NCBI GenBank assembly: GCA_003561495.1
Contig: PWWM01000050.1
Coordinates: 1-5,534, forward strand
Length of the DNA stretch: 5,534 bases
Origin: Gammaproteobacteria bacterium
GTDB lineage: Bacteria; Pseudomonadota; Gammaproteobacteria; Xanthomonadales; Wenzhouxiangellaceae
Reading direction: 5' to 3'
The notes under the pieces are model-generated. The model saw nothing but the letters and a program-made list of their open reading frames with translations. It was not told the DNA's origin and did not search any database. Positions 1 to 3,272 of this stretch are shown here, in pieces (within the stretch, counting starts at the first letter, position 1; the number at the start of each line of letters is the position of its first letter). The position numbers and the translations under genes were made by a program.

Positions 1-163
1 CCAGTGCCTGGTTGGCGAGCACCAGCGGCATTGCGCGTTCCTGCGCACCGGAGCCTGTTATGGTGACGAACAGACGCTGTTCTTCGGGTTCGTCGGCCGC
101 GGCTGGCAAGGCAACCATTGAGACGAACAAGGCGATCAAGGTGAAAGCGAGTAGTCTTTGCAT
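1..163 (-). CDS. Secreted DsrE-like protein, N-terminal part only
   Basis: Only the first 54 codons are visible; the gene runs off the left edge. The ATG at 163-161 is preceded by GGAGA with an 8-nt spacer, a good ribosome binding site. Residues 1-23 form a typical signal peptide: MQR, a hydrophobic stretch LLAFTLIALFVSMVALP, then AAA before DEPEE. The mature protein should therefore be periplasmic. The following stretch, LFVTITGSGAQERAMPLVLANQAL, resembles the first strand and helix of DsrE/DsrF-like proteins, where a short hydrophobic strand leads to a helix carrying conserved Ala and Asn. DsrE-fold proteins often take part in sulfur relay or sulfide metabolism, and the YgaV-like regulator and DUF2892 gene upstream fit that theme. 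The gene starts 64 nt after the DUF2892 stop and is probably co-transcribed with it. That it is a gene is well supported. The family is a guess from a short fragment, because any active-site Cys would lie outside the window. Confidence 0.7.
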   Translation of the reverse strand, partial: MQRLLAFTLIALFVSMVALPAAADEPEEQRLFVTITGSGAQERAMPLVLANQAL

Positions 164-227
164 GTCGGTTGTCTCCGTTTCTAGGTGAGTAAGGTCTGGG
201 TCATCGGTTTGTTGGGCGGAGAGAATG

Positions 228-431
228 TCAGCTGAATGCAGCGCCTGGTCGTTTTCCGATTCTGGCCAGAATCTTTGCCAGTGGGCAGAAACCGGTAAAG
301 GCGGCCTGAAACATGTTGAGCCCGATGAAGCCGGTCAGAATAAGCCAGTACACGCTGTGCAGTTGGGACAAGGCCACGCTGATCAGGATCATCAGGCCTG
401 CGAATGCGAAGACGATGCGGTCGATGTTCAT
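228..431 (-). CDS. DUF2892 small inner-membrane protein (YgaP C-terminal-like)
   Basis: This encodes a 67-residue protein with two predicted membrane helices, about residues 6-22 and 26-45. They are followed by a GFCPLAKIL motif (Cys49) and a basic tail, KRPG. The N-terminal NIDR, the short helical hairpin, and the GFC-P/G-LA motif after helix 2 match the DUF2892 family. That family also forms the membrane anchor of E. coli YgaP, a membrane rhodanese; here the rhodanese domain is absent and only the anchor-like unit is encoded. ATG 431-429 is preceded by AGGA with an 8-nt spacer. A strong promoter lies just upstream (461-489). A YgaV-like ArsR gene is the next gene upstream and a secreted DsrE-like gene follows, an arrangement consistent with a sulfide/persulfide-responsive operon. 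The biochemical role of stand-alone DUF2892 proteins is not well defined. The family call is confident; the sulfur role is inferred from context. Confidence 0.88.
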   Translation of the reverse strand: MNIDRIVFAFAGLMILISVALSQLHSVYWLILTGFIGLNMFQAAFTGFCPLAKILARIGKRPGAAFS

Positions 432-458
432 GGGGAAGTCCTGTTGGTTGAGGTATAA

Positions 459-483
459 CTAATATAAGGGAGAGCTAATGTAA
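459..483 (-). promoter_or_regulatory. Candidate ArsR-type operator over the promoter
   Basis: On the minus strand TTACATTAG (483-475) and TTATATTAG (467-459) form a direct repeat, 8 of 9 identical, offset by 16 bp. The second copy covers the -10 box and the first lies in the spacer. The second also begins a weak dyad, TATA-N5-TATA (466-454). ArsR-family repressors of the BigR/YgaV type are known to bind AT-rich elements at the -10 region of their target promoters, and the gene for such a regulator is the next one upstream. The repeat is seen directly. Its use as an operator is inference, and ArsR sites are usually inverted rather than direct repeats. Confidence 0.35.
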
Positions 484-489
484 AGTCAA
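461..489 (-). promoter_or_regulatory. Sigma70-like promoter of the DUF2892-DsrE-like operon
   Basis: Read on the minus strand, a TTGACT -35 box (489-484) is followed by exactly 17 nt (483-467) and a TATATT -10 box (466-461). The expected transcription start is near 454, about 20 nt upstream of the DUF2892 start codon, leaving room for the AGGA ribosome binding site. Near-consensus boxes with ideal spacing suggest a strong basal promoter, as expected for a gene held off by a repressor. It is the best promoter I found in the window. It sits between the end of the tandem repeat (502) and the gene, so this short operon can be transcribed independently of the transporter operon. Confidence 0.72.
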
Positions 490-515
490 GAGGGGAAGGG
501 TGGTGAAAGGTGAAA

Positions 516-563
516 GGGCGAACGGGCGAACGGGCAAACGGGCAAACGGGCGAACGGGCGAAC
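516..563 (+). repeat. Six tandem 8-bp units GGGCRAAC
   Basis: Six uninterrupted octamers occur in the order GGGCGAAC x2, GGGCAAAC x2, GGGCGAAC x2. The only variation is a G/A at position 5, arranged as pairs G,G,A,A,G,G. This pattern suggests growth by duplication of blocks rather than of single units, or repeated gene conversion. The inverted copy has three related units (2336-2359: GGGCTAAT, GGGCAAAC, GGGCTAAT). Confidence 0.93.
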
Positions 564-610
564 AGGGTTCGGTTTTCCTTGCGCCTTGTGCCTTGAACCT
601 TGAGCCTTTT

Positions 611-654
<44 letters not shown>

Positions 655-655
655 T

Positions 656-967
656 TTACCCGGTCTTACAAAACCTCTCATGCAACCTGGCAATGATGTC
701 GTAAACCGCCGGCTCGCTGATGCGGTAGTAGATCGTCTGCGACTCTCGGCGGGTGGTGACCAAGTCTTCACTGCGCAGTCGTGCCAGATGCTGGGACAGG
801 GCGGACTGGCTCAATGGGATGCGTTCGTTGAGCTCACCGACCGATTTTTCGCCTTCGACCAGGCTGCATAGAATCATCAGGCGGCGCCGGCTGGCCAGGG
901 CGGCGAGCATGCCGGCGGCGGCTTCGGCCTGGTTTTCGTCGATGTTGGATAACTGGGTGAGATCCAT
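656..967 (-). CDS. ArsR-family repressor, YgaV/BigR/SqrR-like sulfur sensor
   Basis: This is a 103-residue winged-helix regulator of normal ArsR-family length. The N-terminal helices run through ASRRRLMILCSLVEGE. The helix-turn-helix covers about residues 42-71, with recognition-helix sequence SQSALSQHLARLR. The wing follows (TTRRESQTIYYRI, about 71-83), then a C-terminal dimerisation helix. Cys34 (in MILC) and Cys100 (in RFCKTG) sit at the positions of the two cysteines of E. coli YgaV and BigR/SqrR, which form a disulfide or polysulfide bridge and release DNA in response to sulfide or persulfide. The CxC metal site of arsenic- or cadmium-sensing ArsR/CadC proteins is absent. The gene starts 12 nt after the barrel gene's stop, with GAGAA overlapping that stop as the likely ribosome binding site, so translation may be coupled. 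Its probable target is the DUF2892 promoter at 461-489. The family is certain and the sulfur-sensing type likely. Confidence 0.92.
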   Translation of the reverse strand: MDLTQLSNIDENQAEAAAGMLAALASRRRLMILCSLVEGEKSVGELNERIPLSQSALSQHLARLRSEDLVTTRRESQTIYYRISEPAVYDIIARLHERFCKTG

Positions 968-979
968 GGCGCGTGATTC

Positions 980-2266
980 TCAGAAGCTGTACTTCAGTCG
1001 CGCCCAGGCATTGCTGTTGTCTTCAAACTGGCCATAAAAGCTGTGCCCGTCGCGGCCGCCGAACAGGTGGATGCCGGCGTTGAGTTGCAATTGGTCGTCG
1101 AAGCGGTACTGAACGGTCGGGCGCAGAAAGTAGTCGCGTGCCGAGGGTGAATAGAAGTTCATGGCGCTGATGATCAGGTTGTCGCGCATCAGTCGCCAGG
1201 TCAATCGGGCGGTGATCATGTGACGGCGTTCGTCGGGCATCACGGCCGGGTCGAACGGCCAGGAATCCTGCATGGAGCCGTAATCCTGCAGCCACTCGAG
1301 GTAGTACTGGGCGCCGACGGTGAAATTGGTGGCCATTTCCTTCTCGTAGCCGACCAGAAAACGCATTTCGGAATTGGGCGTGAAAGGATCGTCGCCGGAA
1401 CGATCATCGGCTGAGTCGTAGTAAACCGTCTCGAGGTTGTACAGTCCACCGGCCAGCGGCCCGCGCAGGCTCGCGCCCAGGGCATTGAGCGGGGCAAAGG
1501 TGAAATCGCCGCGTTCGGAATCGAAAGCCGTGGGTTGTCCGAAGAAACCTCGATAACCGTAAACCGCCCACTCATTCGCGCCGGTCATGCCATAGACACG
1601 CATAGCCAGCTCGGCGTTGCCTACCGAGGTCGAGGGCCGTCGTCCCCACAGGCGAGGCGGCGCGCCGACGATCTCGTTTCTGGCCGGATCGAAAAACGAC
1701 AGGCGCTCACCAGTAATGTAAGTGTCACTGGCAAAGCGCGGGGTCACAACGGTATCGATGTTGATTCGATCTCCGAACCAGCTCACCCGTATGGCGTCAC
1801 TGGTGCCCTTGAGGTACTCATCATCCCGACCGATCAGGAACGAAACCCAGTCCTTGGGAAACAGGTCGTTGAGAAAGACCAGGTCGCCGGTACCCCAGGT
1901 CAGGATCTGGCGTCCAATGCGCACATCGGTTCGATCCCCGACTGGAAAACTGACCCGCGCCTCGCGCAGATCAACATCGAACTCGCTCATTACCGCATCG
2001 CCGATGCCTTCGAGCTTGATGCGCCACTCGGCAACATCGCCCTGGTAGATGCCTTCCAGCTGAGCACGAACTTCACCCAGGGTCCAGTCATCGTCGATAG
2101 CCGGATTCGATTGCAGTCGATGCCCGGCAGCGCCTTCGACGAAGCCGTGGAAGCTCAGCGCCGAGGGCTCGTCATCCCAGTCGTCATCGTCCCAGTCAGC
2201 CTGGCCCGGGGATGTCAGGGTCAGGAGTAGGGTTGCGATCAGTGCTGTTTTCAGAGTTCTGTTCAT
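980..2266 (-). CDS. Outer-membrane beta-barrel protein, DUF1302/porin-like
   Basis: This 428-residue protein has a signal peptide, about residues 1-23 (MNRTLK, hydrophobic core, SPGQA). A very acidic mature N-terminus follows, WDDDDWDDEP (25-34). The rest is alternating beta-strand sequence rich in Tyr, Trp, Gly and Arg, ending in LKYSF. A terminal Phe is the usual outer-membrane assembly (BAM) signal. The stretch VRIGRQILTWGTGDLVFLNDLFPKDW (115-140) matches the GRQ-x-W-G block seen in DUF1302 and related porin-like barrels, whose cluster partners are often RND/MMPL exporters. ATG 2266-2264 has AAGGA six nt upstream. The gene lies between the LolA-like gene and arsR. Its 5' flank, though not the ribosome binding site, is the inverted repeat element. 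The likely role is the outer-membrane station of the RND system, passing or receiving a hydrophobic compound; the substrate is unknown. The acidic N-terminus might bind cations. The barrel is well supported; the DUF1302 label is from motif memory. Confidence 0.85.
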   Translation of the reverse strand: MNRTLKTALIATLLLTLTSPGQADWDDDDWDDEPSALSFHGFVEGAAGHRLQSNPAIDDDWTLGEVRAQLEGIYQGDVAEWRIKLEGIGDAVMSEFDVDLREARVSFPVGDRTDVRIGRQILTWGTGDLVFLNDLFPKDWVSFLIGRDDEYLKGTSDAIRVSWFGDRINIDTVVTPRFASDTYITGERLSFFDPARNEIVGAPPRLWGRRPSTSVGNAELAMRVYGMTGANEWAVYGYRGFFGQPTAFDSERGDFTFAPLNALGASLRGPLAGGLYNLETVYYDSADDRSGDDPFTPNSEMRFLVGYEKEMATNFTVGAQYYLEWLQDYGSMQDSWPFDPAVMPDERRHMITARLTWRLMRDNLIISAMNFYSPSARDYFLRPTVQYRFDDQLQLNAGIHLFGGRDGHSFYGQFEDNSNAWARLKYSF

Positions 2267-2287
2267 GGTTCATCCTTGGGCCAGGAG

Positions 2288-2408
2288 GTTTCAGGTTTCC
2301 GGAAAAGGCTCAAGGAGCAAGGAAAACCGAAGCCCATTAGCCCGTTTGCCCATTAGCCCGTTCACCCTTTCACCTTTCATCTTTCACCTTTCACCTTTTA
2401 CCTTTGAA
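2288..2408 (-). repeat. Modular tandem repeat element, copy 2 (minus orientation)
   Basis: Read on the minus strand, this is the same module series as 502-653. Six GTGAAAG-type heptads (2408-2367, two degenerate at the start) lead to GGTGAAC (2366-2360), then three GGGCNAAN octads (2359-2336) and the core. A 15-nt segment (2331-2317) is identical to 568-582, and a 22-nt segment (2315-2294) is identical to 598-619. The core is followed by CCTTGCT, CCTTGAG, CCTTTTC, CGGAAAC and CTGAAAC. Against copy 1 it lacks two CCTT heptads and four CGGAAAC heptads, so the length differences are largely whole units. It fills nearly all of the gap between the LolA-like and barrel genes, and its first units overlap the last codons and stop of the LolA-like gene. 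It would be transcribed within the operon. Confidence 0.9.
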
Positions 2409-3186
2409 GCCACTGCCGCGGCGGATTCCTCAACGAGCGCTCGGTAAACACTGACTCGGGAATCCCCAGGTCATAGCTGGCGAAGCGGAATTCCACGATG
2501 GTGTGGCCGCCTTCGTCCAGGTCATCCATACGCATGCGCGTGCCGGTGGGGTAGCCGTCGATGTCCTCGACCTCCAGCACCTGCATGCGGCGGTAGACTT
2601 CGCCATCGGACTTTTCGTACTCGCTTTTCATCGGCAGGAAGGTTTCCCGGTCGATCCAGGTTTTGAATGCGGCAAACTCTACGCTGCCCGGATCCTTAGG
2701 CGTTGACCGAATCACGTAGTGCTCGTCGGTGACTTCTACCAGTTCATGGGCATCCTCTTCGATATGCCGCCCGGAGACATCCTCGTAGTAGACGTGGCTG
2801 CCGACGAAGCTGGTGCGCACATCTCCCGGGGCGATCCGACGGACCAGGTCGAGTCCGGGCAGGTACAGCCAGCGATGGTCGTCGTCACCGGGATTCTTGT
2901 GCACCAGGAACACCGTGTCGCGGACATCAGCCGGGCGGCTGAACACCACCAGGTATTCCTGTTTGCCGTCCTCGCCATTTCGCCTGAGCAGGGTGAACTG
3001 GCGAACCTGCTCACGCCCGCGCCCGTCGGTAATGCGCATGCGTGCTTCCGAGCGCCCGTCGGTACCGGCGTAATAAGCGGCCTGATTGGCCCGCTCGATG
3101 ATCTCGCCCACATCCGGTGTTTCGGCCAAAGCCACCGAAACGCCCAGCAGCAGGGCAACGCTGATCAAGTTCATTGCATGTTTCAT
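2398..3186 (-). CDS. LolA-like periplasmic 'outer membrane lipoprotein-sorting' protein
   Basis: This encodes a 262-residue secreted protein. A signal peptide spans residues 1-21 (MKHAMNLISVALLLGVSVALA, cleaved before ETPD). The mature part carries the marks of the LolA-like family (COG2834/PF17131 type): SEARMRITDGRGREQVRQFTLLRR (46-69), a central block HRWLYLPGLDLVRRI (104-118) followed by TSFVGSHVYYEDV (125-137), and ETFLPMKSEY (181-190). These proteins adopt the open beta-sheet fold of LolA/LolB, which holds a lipid or acyl chain. Beside RND/MMPL exporters they are thought to act as periplasmic carriers. I chose the ATG at 3186-3184 because GGAGG lies 9 nt upstream and it places the signal peptide at the N-terminus. 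An in-frame ATG at 3276-3274 overlaps the RND stop (ATGA) but would add 30 polar residues before the signal peptide. The last codons (LQR and stop) fall inside the tandem repeat, so the C-terminal end may have been set by it. Confidence 0.87.
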   Translation of the reverse strand: MKHAMNLISVALLLGVSVALAETPDVGEIIERANQAAYYAGTDGRSEARMRITDGRGREQVRQFTLLRRNGEDGKQEYLVVFSRPADVRDTVFLVHKNPGDDDHRWLYLPGLDLVRRIAPGDVRTSFVGSHVYYEDVSGRHIEEDAHELVEVTDEHYVIRSTPKDPGSVEFAAFKTWIDRETFLPMKSEYEKSDGEVYRRMQVLEVEDIDGYPTGTRMRMDDLDEGGHTIVEFRFASYDLGIPESVFTERSLRNPPRQWLQR

Positions 3187-3195
3187 GGTTTTGTA

Positions 3196-3200
3196 CCTCC
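3196..3200 (-). promoter_or_regulatory. Ribosome binding site deciding the LolA-like start
   Basis: On the minus strand GGAGG lies 9 nt upstream of ATG 3186-3184. It is the strongest Shine-Dalgarno sequence I noticed in the window. The alternative ATG at 3276 has only a weak GAAG upstream. This supports the shorter product that begins directly with a signal peptide. Confidence 0.75.
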
Positions 3201-3217
3201 AATTCGTCGTTTCGTGG

Positions 3218-3237
3218 GTCGGGGTTACATCCCCGAC
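3218..3237 (-). other. Intercistronic stem-loop between RND and LolA-like genes
   Basis: A perfect 7-bp inverted repeat, GTCGGGG and CCCCGAC, encloses a 6-nt loop (ATGTAA on the minus strand). It lies in the 86-nt gap between the RND stop and the preferred LolA-like start, 17 nt upstream of the GGAGG site. No T-run follows, so it is not an intrinsic terminator. It could stabilise or mark a processing point in the transcript and so set the expression ratio of membrane pump to periplasmic carrier. If the longer LolA-like frame were used it would lie in coding sequence. Confidence 0.55.
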
Positions 3238-3272
3238 GGCTGACGTTGAAACCTTCTCCATCACCTCTTTCC

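Noticed and set aside
656..967. Arsenic-resistance regulator
   Set aside because: The CxC metal site of ArsR is missing and no arsB, arsC or acr3 gene is nearby. The Cys34/Cys100 pattern fits the YgaV/BigR type.
1535..2230. Long open frame (231 codons) on the plus strand opposite the barrel gene
   Set aside because: It lies wholly antisense to a well-supported barrel gene, shows no recognisable domain, and is the kind of open antisense frame common in GC-rich DNA.
2288..2408. Insertion sequence or MITE with terminal inverted repeats
   Set aside because: Neither repeat copy has terminal inverted repeats, a target-site duplication or a transposase frame. The inverted relation is between two separate elements.
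3218..3237. Rho-independent terminator after the RND gene
   Set aside because: The stem is not followed by a T-run on the transcribed strand, and the downstream gene has no clear promoter of its own in the 86-nt gap.
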